In this document: positions 25,130-36,230 of the stretch, one piece after another | How positions within the stretch are numbered: position 1 is the stretch's first letter | How the letters are laid out: the number at the start of each line of letters is the position of its first letter | Source of the DNA: Impatiens glandulifera | Lineage: Eukaryota; Streptophyta; Magnoliopsida; Ericales; Balsaminaceae | DNA length: 64,000 nt | Reading direction: 5' to 3' | Assembly: GCF_907164915.1 (NCBI RefSeq) | Contig: NC_061869.1 | Coordinates: 17,461,125-17,525,124 of the forward strand | The notes under the pieces: generated by a model | What the model was told of the DNA's origin: nothing | Seen by the model: only the letters and a program-made list of their open reading frames with translations | Database searches by the model: none | Translations under genes and position numbers: made by a program

Positions 25130-25680
25130 GCGAGCACTACCTAATGAAGCAAACTCTACTAGGTATTTACATTAATCAATCATTCATTTGCGCTTGCTTC
25201 ACTTTTATTTACATTGTTATTAAAAGTGAAGTTAAGTTCACTGAAATAATAATTTAATTAAATAGAAATTTTTATGTTGCACTCTCACTATTACTTTCTC
25301 TCTCATCGATTTTTCAAACCCTAGCACGAATCTTCTCCACTACAATCTTCTCGCAAAAATGGAATTTGGTGTGGGTGACGTCGAAGGTTCTTTGCGGTCT
25401 TTGGGATGATGTTAATGCAACACTGGATCCCTTGAAGTGTGTATCGATTTGTTGTTGTACATCTACGATTTCTCTGTTAGAAATCGCCCGTCGAGTTTTT
25501 GTCTTCTTTTTGTAGATCTAGGTAAACCAGATCTGCAAGAGAGTGTTCATCTTCTTTTATGTTTTTAATCGTCTTCTTAAAGTGTCCGGATGAAGTCGTC
25601 TGTTAACTAGGTAAAACCCTAAACGATCTTTTCGTATTTCTTAACAGTTACAATGTCGGCTTTTTTAACAATTATTGCGA
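25130..25680. repeat. Left copy of a large inverted repeat
   Basis: This block, starting at the GAAGCAAACTCTACTAGG word and running through CATTCATTTGCGCTTGCTTC, CAAACCCTAGCACG, GATGTTAATGCAACA and AGGTAAAACCCTAAACGATC to TTAACAGTTACAATGTCGG, recurs as its reverse complement at about 35730-36275. A third, shorter same-strand relative is at 34430-34600. Around 25425-25500 and 25755-25850 a segment beginning TTGGATCCCTTGAAG is also duplicated. Probably a terminal or subterminal region of a DNA transposon family; no transposase is visible. Confidence 0.75.
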
Positions 25681-26071
25681 CAAAAATACTTCATATTATT
25701 CATTATTCATCAACATTAATTCTACTCATAACTATTAATTATATATCTGGACTCTTGGATCCCTTGAAGCGAGTAACTATTTACTGTTGGATATCTGCGA
25801 TTTCTCCCATACAAATTGTCCGTCGGGATTTTGTATTCTTTCTGCAAATTCGTTACAATATAGAACGAATTTTGGTATGTTGGCTTAAATAGACAAGTGT
25901 GATCTAAGTGTTATAATGTTTTACTCATTTTTTATGCGTCAAGCAGCTATATTTGATGGCAAATGATTTGATTTTACAGGTTAATGCTGTCTTATCTTTT
26001 AATTACCTAATTTTTTTCATTGGAGTTGTTAATGGATAACTCGTAAATTTGTTTTGTTTATGTTTGTGCAG
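25681..26071. other. Interior of the repeat element, no gene seen
   Basis: AT-rich DNA with a degenerate second copy of the preceding BamHI-type TTGGATCCCTTGAAG block. An open frame from 25653 of 79 codons has no recognisable motif and crosses repeat boundaries, so I do not call it a gene. The end of this stretch may be intron sequence belonging to the captured gene fragment that follows. Confidence 0.5.
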
Positions 26072-26613
26072 ATTATTGGTGAAATATTTATGTCATGAGC
26101 AACATTTAAAGCGATGGAATTCGTTGGATCTACAATTGAAAGTCTAATTGTAAGTTGATCAAACAATTTTCACTAGATTTGAGTATACAAATTGTGTTCA
26201 TTGGTAACCTAATATTTTTTGTTTGTCTTGTTTCTATAAGGATGAAAGAGATGTTGACCTTGTGTAACATGGTTGTTGAAGCTGGAGGAAAAAATAGAGT
26301 TGTACCTACTAATTCAACCACGTATGAGTACCTTAAGGTCAATTATTTTATATGGATGTTTTCGATTATTTGCAGAACAAAATATTCATTTAGTGGTATG
26401 TTACAACAATTCTGTGAAAATATGCAAACCAAAAAGACCAAAGACACTATAAACTTTATTAAATTTGATTGTTGAATTTGGGTTTCTATTGACTAAGATC
26501 TATATATAATTTATACCTTGTCATCTAATCAGTATAGGACTTTTGTACCGTATGAAGCAGTTTACAGTGATGATCAAACTGGGCAATCAAACCCCCTTGT
26601 GGCCGCATTTTAA
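26072..26613 (+). pseudogene. Captured fragment of 3-isopropylmalate dehydratase large subunit gene
   Basis: The enzyme (isopropylmalate isomerase) converts 2- to 3-isopropylmalate in leucine and glucosinolate-type pathways in plastids. Three exon-like pieces with intact splice sites can be read. 26072-26149 gives IIGEIFMS, a TGA, then ATFKAMEFVGSTIESLI; 26241-26337 gives RMKEMLTLCNMVVEAGGKN and then RVVPTNSTTYEYLK; 26533-26613 gives RTFVPYEAVYSDDQ and loses homology soon after. These match the family's conserved order (GATxKAMEFVG, RMTLCNMVVEAGGKNG, VPYEPVYSDDQ). The TGA replaces a conserved Gly codon, and the last piece ends in a stop, so it is non-functional. Only a small internal part of the ~500-residue protein is present. 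It lies between blocks of the repeat element, which implies transposon capture with introns retained, as in Pack-MULEs. Confidence 0.82.
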
Positions 26614-26639
26614 AGAATGTGCATATTCTCATATTCAAC

Positions 26640-27290
26640 AAGAATCGCGTTGGAATCAAAATCGTCGGCATATCTGGCACGGTCACACGATTTAGTTTTT
26701 AATAGTCAGTTACAGGAAATGTGGTCATAGTAAAGATTGTCGGCACGTCTGGCACGTTCGGTACAACCAACACATCTAGCACGTTCAACACATCGGGGAA
26801 AATCCTCTAGCATAGTCGAAAGACGTCCTGCTGCACTCGTCCGTTCGTCGCCATGCCTCCTGTAGTTTGTTGTGACATTTTATGTCTTGCACTGGTGCAT
26901 GTGCGGTCTGTTCTTTAGTACTGTGCAGGTGCATGTACAGATCTTTAGGGTGCAGACCTACAGTCTGACTGCCCTTCCTAGAGACACGGATATCGCATGT
27001 TGCACCTTGTCGAGTTCTGTTTCAGGTGCTGACGTCTTGGTGCAGGTGCTAAAGAAGTTCCTCGTTGAAATGGTGCAGACGTAGTTCATCCTTGATATTT
27101 GTTGTTTGTTGCAGGTTGCAGGTTGTGCAGTTGTTGTGTATTGTGCAGTCTGTAGGCTTTGCTGATGCAATTGCAGTTCATCCATACTGTTTGTGGTCTG
27201 TTGTAGGTGTTGGTTGCTGGTTCTTGTGCGGGTTACAGGTCGTGCGGCTGCTGGTATTGTGAAGAGCACAGGCTTTCTAGTGAAGGTGCA
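26640..27290. repeat. GGCACGT- and GCAGGTGC-rich repeat block, copy 1
   Basis: Starts with clustered GTCTGGCACGTTCGG words, then a block rich in TGCAGGTGC and GGTTGTGC words, including CTAGAGACACGGATATCGC. The reverse complement occurs at about 35020-35700 and a second same-strand copy at about 27725-28060. ORFs read from it on either strand (Cys/Trp/Gly-rich or Gln/Thr-rich) are products of the repeated words. Confidence 0.75.
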
Positions 27291-27724
27291 AATGTTCTTT
27301 TTTTAATTTAATCTCTCACGAATATAGAATACAATTATTTTATAGCACAGATCTTATTCTTGTCACTACATGCTTTAAAAGCATTGAGTGCCCAAAATAT
27401 TGCTGAAACATCAATTTGTATATATGTATTATTTATATATCACAAACTTTGTCCATTGTTGTTTCTTTTCATATTATTCTTATTGTATTTTGAGCTTCAT
27501 TTCTTTTAACACCTTTTGTTGCAGAATACAGCTAGATATTTGGCAAATAACGAGTTTCTCTCAAGATCATGGAGAACACTACTGTAATACATTATATTTT
27601 AGATTTAACATGTTATGATTCTGTTTATCCTATTCAAAAGATTACATCGCTTAATCAAAAAATATTTATTTTTCTCATGGTCAGAAAGAAGATTATATAT
27701 GTTGTGAGAATGAAGAGTATAATG
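27291..27724. other. AT-rich insert between repeat copies, possible second captured exon
   Basis: Mostly AT-rich. Two short stretches look protein-like: 27353-27400 can be read SLHALKALSAQNIAETS, and 27525-27583, after a TTTTGTTGCAG acceptor-like site, reads NTARYLANNEFLSRSWRTLL followed by a stop. I cannot assign either to a family. They may be remnants of another captured gene, or chance. Confidence 0.35.
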
Positions 27725-28060
27725 CAGGTGCATATATAGATCTTTGGGGTGCAACTCTATAGTCCGACTTCCCTTCCTAGAGACGCGGATCTCGCCTGCT
27801 GCAGCTGGTCGAGTTCCGTTTTAGGTGTTGGCGTCTTGGTGCAGGTTCTAGAGTAGTCTCTCCTTGAATATGTGCATGTGTAGTTCAGTCATGATGTTTG
27901 TTGTTTGCTGCAGTTGCAGGTTGTGCGGCTGTTGTATATTTTACAGGCCATAGACTTTGCTAGTGTAGTCATAGTTCAACCCTGATGTTTGTGGTCCGTT
28001 GCAGGTGCTGGTTCTTCATCTGCTTGTGGAAGCGGCTGTAGTTGTACTATGTAAGACTAT
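27725..28060. repeat. GCAGGTGC-rich repeat block, copy 2
   Basis: Same-strand, diverged copy of the second part of 26640-27290 (shared words include AGATCTTT-GGGTGCA, CTTCCTAGAGACGCGGAT, GGTGTTGGCGTCTTGGTGCAG and GTTGCAGGTGCTGGTTCTTC). It ends abruptly against retrotransposon sequence at about 28065-28085, marking a recombination or insertion junction. Confidence 0.75.
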
Positions 28061-28084
28061 GACAGCAGTGAGCACTTCTACACA

Positions 28085-28386
28085 AATGTTGTTAGAAGGA
28101 ATATATTCACCTCTACACGAAGAAGATTTTCTTGATGATGATCGCCATAGTCTGTGGCACTCCGATCAACTGGTCTTACATCATTTTCGAGAATCTCAAG
28201 AAAATGGTTTCCTCTCCTCGAACAATGATCGGTTATATTCCTCAGATCAACAACCTCATTCTTTCCATTAACAACAATCTCGGACCAAGAACATACGTGA
28301 GACCATCCAACATTTTGACCAAACAAAAGGTCGAAAGTTGGACTCATATGATAGAGGTAGCAGAAATCAGAAGGGATGGAGTCTAG
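28085..28386 (+). pseudogene. C-terminal fragment of retroelement accessory ORF (type b)
   Basis: The readable frame includes PINWSYIIFENLKKMV, GYIPQINNLIL and GPRTYVRPSNIL. It aligns by eye with the end of the second accessory ORF of element A (NPINWSSVIFNNLRTMV, GYAPHISRLVL, GPGTPAYLSNVL at 56310-56490). The N-terminal two-thirds are missing at the junction with the repeat block. Function unknown. Confidence 0.7.
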
Positions 28387-28901
28387 GATCTTCAAGTTTT
28401 TAAGTTATTTTAGCCTAAGTAAATGTAAACCGGTTATTTTGTCCTAAAAACCGGTTATCTTCTTAGATCGACATTTTATTAATGAAGTTATTTCCTAAAA
28501 TTTGCATTTAATATATGTTTTAAAAAATATATTAATTAAAGGTTAAATCATTAAATGTCTTTGAATCGGCTTGTTTGAATCAGTTATTTAAGATGTAGTT
28601 AATACATGTTCTTAAGATCATTGATTAAAACTTAAACGGTTATTTTTACCTTGGGAATAGACTCACTTTCAAATAAGGCGCCATTTTTGCCGATTTTGGG
28701 GGAGACGTGGGGTCACACGTCAAAAAGTGACGGTTCATTACCTGTTTTGGAAACAAATCACTTAACCGGCACAATATATTATATATAAGGAAGACATGTC
28801 GAATTTTAGGATTATATCTTATTTGTAAAACCCTAGATTATCTCTAAAGCTTTAACTTCTCTCTAGAAATACACTATTCATCTTCTTCGTTAAACTGCAA
28901 A
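28387..28901 (+). promoter_or_regulatory. Promoter-like region of the element C accessory ORF, with TATA box
   Basis: Contains two AAACCGGTTAT words (28424-28465), AT-rich DNA and a TATA box ATATATAAGG at 28781-28790, about 120 bp before the ATG at 28902. A pyrimidine-rich leader (CTTCTCTCTAGAAA) follows. The spacing resembles the equivalent regions in elements A and D. Confidence 0.55.
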
Positions 28902-31900
28902 ATGGGAAGAGATAATTCTCCGTTTAATCACATTGTTCAGGTAAACTTCGAATGCATCAATCATGGAGTATCCGTCGAGATGTGGAAGCTAATCCAATCG
29001 TTTGAGGAGTCCGGCTTGAGGAACTTTCTAGAAGGACCGGCGTTCTATTATTCGGAGGCCGTTCGTGAGTTCTTTGACACAGCAAAGTTAGTGGACGGTG
29101 CTATCAAGGCTAAAGTTAACAAGGTAGAGTTCACTATCTCTGAAAGCTTATTCACCGAAGTTCTAAAAATTCCAAAAAGGGGTCGGGATTTATTGAAAGA
29201 AATGTCTCACACCTCAACATCCAAGCTTCAGATGATATTTTTCGATACCGATATGCTAGTACAGTTCAACGGGAAGAAGAGGTCCCTGAAGTGAGAATAT
29301 CGGGTCCTATGCGATATAACCTCTAAGGCGCTTCAAGCAAAAGGGGAAATTTTAACAGTCTCACTCGATCAAAGTTCGACATGATGGGCGCTATTGTAAG
29401 AGGCGACCGAATTAACTAATGACGTATTCTCTTGACATTCTATGCGAAATGGTCACTCCTAAGTCCACCAGGAGTCTTGGCTTTGCAATGCAGATCGACT
29501 AGATCCTAACTCATATGAATGTCCCCACCGGTCCAGGTGCTCCTCTTCCCCATAACAAAATCTTAACCTCTGCTAGCACAGGGAGATATTTTGTTAGAGC
29601 AAGAAAGACTAAAGGATCTATGTCCAGAGGACCTAACAAACACCCGGCTGGCGAAGAAGCCGCTAGCGAAGACATCGGTACCGGTTCTAAGCTCACTAAA
29701 CTAGTCGATCGAACAATCATTTCAAAGACTTAGGACTGCCGCCGAGTCTACCGCCAATGCTGGTAGCCTAACTAAGACAAAACAGAAGAAAACCGATGAG
29801 ATCTCCTCAGGACAAGAGAAACTTCAACTTGAGGTAAACATTCCAACCCCGCCTCCTTTTAATGCTACTGCTGTTGTTCAGAAGGAAGCTTCGGTACTTC
29901 TGATTGAGCTTGCGGTTTTAGAGACTCAACCGGTAGTATCTGATATTATAAATCAAGTTGTTAATGAAAGCGATCGGATGACTGAAACCGATCGAATAAA
30001 TGTTGTTGATGAGATCAGTAAGATAACTGAAACCGACCGGACAAATATTATTGATGAAACTGGTCAGATGGTTGAAACCGATCAAAAAGACGTTGATAAA
30101 ACTAATCGGTCATCTCCACCAAAAACTGATCGGTCCACCATGTTAGAAACCGGTCAGCTAGAGAAGGCTGCTACCGGTCACACAAATACAAGTGAAGAGA
30201 ATCAGGAGAAGATCCCAACCAATACCGTGAATACTCCGATTTTAAATGAGAAGGCAGTCAGAACAGTTATTCCAAACATCGATGAAATACCCGCCCCTCA
30301 CCAAGATGATGAAGAGGTTGAGGTAGTTGTTAATCTTACTCTTAAGGAGGTTGAGGAGAAAGAAAGTGAACTATTGATCTCTTCTATGTGTGGGCGAACG
30401 CAAGGCTGGAAACGAGTTTTAGTGAGGTGTTTCTTGAGGTTCCGGAAGAGAAGAAGTGGTCTGCCCTTTTGTCCTTGGAACAAATTATCTTTTCCCTGAC
30501 AAACACTTCATTAGTAACTTAAGCCTTGATGAGAAGCAAACTTGTTGAAGCAAATACTAGAAGGAAGGTGTTGCTGCTGATCATTGAAAAACGTGAAGAA
30601 GATCTCAACCTAAGTGGGGCTACGACAAGAGTGGATAAGATTGTAATTATATTACTAAAGGCTGTTATGGAGGACTTCCTTGTCACTATCTATAAATTCG
30701 AGGAAGTGTCTATACTGGTTATTGAAGTGCCCATAACGGTTGAAGAAATACCAACATCTGCACCGGTTGAAGAAGGGCCTATTATCAAAGGTGAAATTCG
30801 AACTGTTAAAATTGTGAAGCTGTCATTTGAAAAGGGTCAATCGTCTAAGCCTACCTGGACTCCCTCTGAGAAACGAGAATTATTTGACGGCTATGATGTT
30901 AAAGGCCCGTGCGCTAAAGAAAATTACCTTGGGTTGGGAAAATAGAAGTATGAAGAAATAACCGAAAGACTTAGAGTCACTTCGGAGGATAAAATAGAAT
31001 TCGATTCGCTGAAGTCAACATATAATGAAGAGGAAAATGAGGATGGGCAAGACACCGCCAACTCCAACCCACCACTTGCCGGAAAGGAATCTAAGAATCC
31101 AACCAAATCTTTATCGGGTAAGTCCTCTAATCATAATAACAAGACGAGGGATAACAATATTGAAAGACCTGCCTGTACAGAACAGTCTCTTTAAATCAGT
31201 TCTCATGGGGTACTACCTATTCAATCCCGCACCTTTGGTTCAACTCGATCCAATTCTGAAGAAATCCCAAGACTGGATACTGAGCAGATACTTTGAAACA
31301 TCCTAGCTCCATGGAAAGCATCTATTGAAGCCCAAATAGCTGAATCAAATAGAGAGCGAGCTTCCTCATCAAGGTCTCACAATCAAGAATTTACAAAGGT
31401 AAGGCAGGAACTGGGACAGATAACTCCCGTCATCACCAAAACACTCTCAGTCGTTGAAGTCATATCATCACAACTCTATGAACTGGTTATGTCTAAAAGT
31501 GTTGTCGGTGCTGAAAACTAAAGGAGCATGAAGAGGCTGCCCTTCGTATCAAAGAAGAAGAAGATGCGAAAGCAAAGGCCACTAAAAAGGCTGATGAAGA
31601 GGTCGCACGCCGTCTTCAGGAGGAACTCAATGCCAATGAAATAACTGTTCCATCTCTTACCGATAAAATGTCTAGGGCGATTAAATAGAAGAAGTCCAAG
31701 AAATCTGAGGTAGCGAAGTCCAAAAAACCTGAGAACGAAAAGCCGAATGATGAAAAACTGGAAGATGATGAAATACTGGAAGAAGATGATAAAATACCGT
31801 TGATTCGAAGACGTAGAATTGAAATATCTTAGCCTCAACCAAAAGTACCTCCACCCGAAGTTCCACACAATGCTCGGTCAAACCGAAGAATACGAAGAGG

Positions 31901-31976
31901 TGGCAGGAGCTCGACTGATCACAATGTTGAAACTAACACTGACAGTCAAACAAATCAGGACTTTATGAACAAATAG
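28902..31976 (+). pseudogene. Retroelement accessory ORF (type c), element C, broken
   Basis: Begins MGRDNSPFNHIVQVNF and continues in one frame for 130 codons (VREFFDTAKLVDGAIKAKV, then a LFTEVLKIPKRG stretch). After a stop at 29292-29294 the sequence remains protein-like in shifting frames. A middle part repeats TETDRxNxxDE units (29978-30130), then come acidic stretches, then a charged C-terminal part at 31530-31976 with EEDAKAKATKKADEEVARRL, many KSKK/EPEN-type residues and NRRIRRGGRSS. The N-terminal domain is shared with 41639-41127 (minus), 54659 and 57020. From memory it resembles the domain annotated in plants as putative plant transposon protein; this was not checked. Several stops and frameshifts show it is dead. 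Function unknown; the basic RGG-containing end suggests nucleic-acid binding. Confidence 0.65.
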
Positions 31977-32211
31977 GTTGAAAAAGATCTCTTACAACCG
32001 CTTTCATAAATGAAAAGAGGGAGACACTAAATCATACCCTTCTATCTATCTTTTACTTACCATGTCTTTACTTTCTGTACTTTTGGGATTGAAACATCTG
32101 GTTTATGCTTTACTAACTCTATCTATTATGTTTATTTAAACAAGAATGCCTAATGATAAATTTGTTTTTAAAATGCTGGTTTTGATAATTTTAAAAGTTA
32201 AAACAATCAAA

Positions 32212-32293
32212 AAGGGAGAAATTGCAATAAACGTTTTTCATAAAAATAAACTAACTTTGTTAATTTATTCTAAAATATCAAAGAGGGAGAAAT
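32212..32293 (+). other. Duplicated polypurine motif, element C
   Basis: ATCAAAAAGGGAGAAATTG at 32208-32226 and ATCAAAGAGGGAGAAATTG at 32277-32295. The second directly abuts the LTR start TGTTAG and is the likely primer for plus-strand synthesis. The first is an upstream copy. Confidence 0.7.
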
Positions 32294-33636
32294 TGTTAGA
32301 ATCAAAATTAACTTAATATAAGCGGCCAACGATTACAAGGTTTTGAATATTTAGATTAAATAATTGTTGTATAAATACCCAATGAACAAGGAATCCTGAT
32401 TAGGTATTTGTTCCTTTGCCATGGATTCCTTGTTTCATCCAACAAATGTTCTTCATCTTTGCCACAGGTAGTGTTGTAAACATCAGAGAATACAAAAGGT
32501 TGTTAATCCGGTTGAGCCTTGTTCTCTTAAATAGAAATATGACAACGGTCATATTCTTCTTCTTCAACGGATATATTTCCTTGATAGTACTTCGTTTCTT
32601 GAATCTGATTGGTTGAGGATCGGTATAGTACAGCTTTGGGATATCCTATGATCTTGTTTGATAATAAGTCAACATGGCATTAATTTGATTAATGATTTTT
32701 GAGGTGCGGATCAACATGTAAATTTGTCTTCTAATGATTTGACTTGTCTAGGATAATGTGATAGACAACTGCTCCAAGTGGACTATATCGGACTTATACC
32801 GAAATGGTAGTCTGGGTTCATTTGACAGGTTTCTGCTCCCAAGAAGGTTTCTTTAGACTTGTATAAAAATAGTAATAGTACAGTCTGGACATGTGAAGGC
32901 TCCCCTCTGTAATTACCGAAATTGTTCTGTATTTGTACTAAAAAGGAAACTGTCGGCTACGCTTAGTATAAAGTTGTCTTAGCATAAAACTGGTTCCGCT
33001 TCTTGGATCTAACCGGGCAAGCTACCAATCAGATTACCAATTTCGCCCTTTGTGAATAACCGGTCAAGATACCGTTGAATGGATACTACCGGTTCTGCTT
33101 TTTGGAGTAAAAACCGAGAATATTACCGAATAGACTATCGGGAAAACTACTGGTTGTGCCTTCTTTTATAAACCGAATATACTACCGATCAGACTACTAA
33201 TCGATCTATCAGTTCCGCTTCATAACATACTACCGATAAGTCTACCGATCAGCTTGCTGAGGGTAGAGTCGATTTCTACTACCGAACCGATCCTGTTACC
33301 GGTCCCGCTTCTTATAAATGACCAAACATAAAGCCGATCAGATAATACTGATTTGCGTCGTCTTTATAAAACCGAAGATATAATACTGGTCAACTAGCTG
33401 AGCGGTAACGCCGATTTTCATTACCGAACCGATCCATTACCAGTTGCGCCTCTTTGATAGATAACCGAATATAATACCGATTTGCGCCGTCTTTATAGAA
33501 CCGAAGGGATAAACTATTGGTTGCGGTTTTACCGAATTTTTCATTCCGGTTTTTCTTTATCCTGCACAAAAATGAATTTGGTTAAATTCTTTAGATAATT
33601 AGTTACTTATTAAATAATTATCTAATTTATCTAACA
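32294..33636 (+). mobile_element. 3' LTR of element C
   Basis: Starts TGTTAGAATC after a polypurine motif and ends TTATCTAACA, giving the usual TG...CA with a 6-bp terminal inverted repeat TGTTAG/CTAACA. 1343 bp. The 3' half is dense in ACCGA, ACCGGT and CCGATC words (33000-33560). The base after the LTR begins inverted tandem-array sequence (TACTT...), so the element had entered that repeat. No partner LTR is in the window. Confidence 0.75.
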
Positions 33637-34430
33637 TACTTTTACATGAACGTATAAATGTTTTCACATTAATGTGTTAGTGATTTTACATGAACGTTTA
33701 TATATATTTAATATATAATTATAGAAAATAGAAAATAATTTAAATAAATTAATTTAAATATCTTGTAAATAAATTTTAAAATATTTTGTTTTACAAATTT
33801 ATTTAAATATCTTAAACATAATTTTTTTATTATGTTGTTATATATATATATATAATATTTATTTAATATATAATTATATAAATTATAAAATAATTAAAAC
33901 AAATTCATTAAAATATCTTACAAATAACATTAAAAATATTTTGTTATATACATATAAATATATAATTATATAAATTATAAAATAATTTGTACAAATTAAT
34001 TTAAATATATCACAAATAAATTTATAAATATATAGATTAATTGTGACAAAGTAATTATGTATTTTTTTATATTTTTATATTTATATATATATATATATAT
34101 ATATTTATATAGAGTATGACATAATTAATACAAATTAATTTAAATACATCATAAATAAAATAATAAATATGTTTTTATATATAATTATATATAATATAAA
34201 ATAATTAATATTTTTATTTATATAATCAAATGAAACAAGCTTCAAATTAATTATTTACGGAATCAAATGAAGCAAGCTTCATTCAGTTTACATTGTAAAT
34301 AGAAATGAAACAAGTTTCATTCATGTGCACTTATTTCATTTTTTTATATTTAAATAAAAGTGAAACAAACTTCACTCATTTGCGCTTGTTTCATTTCTTT
34401 TTAAATTGTAAATAAAAGTGAATTTACCTT
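33637..34430. repeat. Inverted relative of the 19-25 kb tandem array
   Basis: TTTTACATGAACGTATAAATG and TTTACATGAACGTTTATATA are reverse complements of the TATAAATGTTCATGTAAAA landmark of the array. AT-rich stretches follow. From about 34240 there are three or four ~60-bp subrepeats of the form GTGAAACAAACTTCACTCAT, TTGCGCTTGTTTCATTT. Confidence 0.75.
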
Positions 34431-36230
34431 CACTCATTTGCGCTTGTTTCATTTTTATTTACATTGTTAATAAAAATGAAGCTAACTTCACTAAATTAAT
34501 AATTTAAATAAAAAGAAATTTTGTTTGTTGCACTCCTTTTATTCATTTTCTCTCTTTCGATTTTTTAAACCCTAGCAACATAAAAATATTAAAATAGTAC
34601 TACAAGCTTCAGAAACCACAACGAAATAATAATTCTAAGACAAATTAATTTGAAAATAGCTACTAAGTTTTGTTCACAGTAGCAATAACAACATTGTGCA
34701 CTTATTGCAGAAAATCGCTTGGATTATAACGAAACTAGTCATGTCCGGTATCTTTAGCCGAGAGGGCATTGGAGCTTTCACTTGTCTGGATTGGGACACT
34801 GGACTAACGGGAGCCAGTCATGTCAGAATCAAGAACGCAAATAACAGACGATCATAGTTTTAAACCTGTACGACCATGCTATCAGACTTGCACAACCAAC
34901 TGCACTTAGAAGATATGCACCTGCACCCGTAAGAACTTGCAGCTTGCACAATATGTTAGCAACCGCACAACCTCCGACTACAATCTTCAACCACAGTGAG
35001 GTAACCGACCGCAAAATGCAACTAAAATTAGACTATAAGTAGACTTGCACCTGCATCAAAAAGTATGCGGCCTGCACAATACCAGCAGCTGCACAACTTG
35101 CACAATACCAACAGCCGCATGACCTGCAATCCGCACAAGAACCAGCAACCGCACCTGCACAATCTCAAACAGTACATCAATAGGTACTTCCACAAGAAGA
35201 TGAAGAACCAACACCTGCAACAGACCACAAACAGTAGGGATGCAAAGCCTACGACCTGCACAATACACAACAGCTGCACAACCTGCAACCTGTAACAAAC
35301 AACAAATATCAAGGATGAACTATGCCTGCACCTATTCAATGTGGGACTGCTCTAACACCTGCACCAAGACGTCAACACCTGAAATAGAACTCGACTAGCT
35401 ACAAAAAGAGAGATCCACGTCTCTAAGAAGGGAAGTCGGACTGTAGGCTTGCACCCTAAAGATTTGTACCTACACCAACACGTACACAACATCAAATAAT
35501 AGACTACAAATACACCATGGAAAGACATAGACTACCACAACAATTTGTAGGAGGCATGGCAACGAACGGACGGGTGCAACAGGACGTCTTTTGACCGCTC
35601 TAGAGGTAGGGCGACGAACCCGATGTGTCGAACGTGCATATGTGTCGAACGTGCCAATATGCCGAACGTGTCAGACGTGCCGATGTGCCGAACGTTGCAG
35701 ACGTGTCTATACATTAAGAAACAGTTGTTAAAAAAGACCGACATTGTAACTGTTAAGAAATACGAGAAAATCGTTTAGGGTTTTACCTAATTTTACAAAC
35801 AACCTCATCTTGACACTTTGAGAAGACGATTAAAAATAAAAAAAGATGAACACTCTCTTGCAGATCGATATGACTTACCCAGATCTACAAAAAGAAGACA
35901 AATATTCAACGAGCGATTTCTAAAAGAGGAATCGCAGATGTTCAACAACAAATCGCTACACACTTTAAAGGATTCAATGTTGCATTAACATCATCCCAAA
36001 GACCACAAAGAACCTTCGACGTCACCCCCATTAAATGCTATTTTTGTGAGAAAATTGTAGTGGAGAAGATTCGTGCTGAGGTTTGAAAATTCGATGAGAG
36101 AGAAAGTAAATAGTGAGAGTGCAAAAGAAAATTTTCTATTTATTTAAATTATTATTTCATTTAACTTAATTTCACTTTTAATAACAATGTAAATAAAAGT
36201 GAAGCAAGTGCAAATGAATGATTGATTAAT
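34430..36230. mobile_element. TIR-bounded non-autonomous element, about 1.8 kb
   Basis: The left end (about 34430-34600: CATTTGCGCTTGTTTCATTT, ACATTGTTAATAAAAATGAA, TTTTTTAAACCCTAGCA) is repeated as an imperfect reverse complement at about 36060-36230, giving terminal inverted repeats of roughly 170 bp. The interior holds an unassigned stretch (34610-35010), then inverted copies of the GCAGGTGC-rich and GGCACGT-rich blocks (35020-35700) and of 25350-25680. No transposase frame is seen. Long TIRs and rearranged internal DNA fit a MULE-like element. Confidence 0.6.

Larger units (their letters stand above)
19240..25170. repeat. Tandem array of ~400-500 bp units with ~58-bp subrepeats
   Basis: The landmark TTCATGTAAGTCTGCA recurs near 19873, 20328, 20842 (split by the hAT insertion and resumed at 24015), 24422 (variant) and 24906. 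After each landmark come two to four ~58-bp subrepeats of the form GAAACAAGCGCTACCT... TTGCTTCACT... TATTTACAGCGCT. An AT-rich stretch with ATATTTAAAT and TATATATTAAATATATA words follows. There are five units; the first is less regular. No coding frame survives. Inverted relatives lie at 33637-34430 and 36180-36275, so the array is probably part of a mobile element family rather than centromeric satellite. Confidence 0.8.
28085..33636 (+). mobile_element. Element C: 5'-truncated LTR retrotransposon
   Basis: Only the 3' part is present: the end of one accessory ORF (28085-28386), a full-length but broken accessory ORF (28902-31976), a duplicated polypurine motif, and one LTR (32294-33636). The order equals that of element A downstream of its RNase H. 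No gag, pol or 5' LTR is found next to it; the left boundary abuts the GCAGGTGC-rich repeat. Truncation by recombination is the likeliest cause. Confidence 0.75.

Noticed and set aside
34829..35339. Minus-strand Cys/Trp-rich frames, and similar ones at 26958-27269
   Set aside because: Produced by TGCAGGTGC and GGTTGTGC words in the repeat blocks, in several frames at once.
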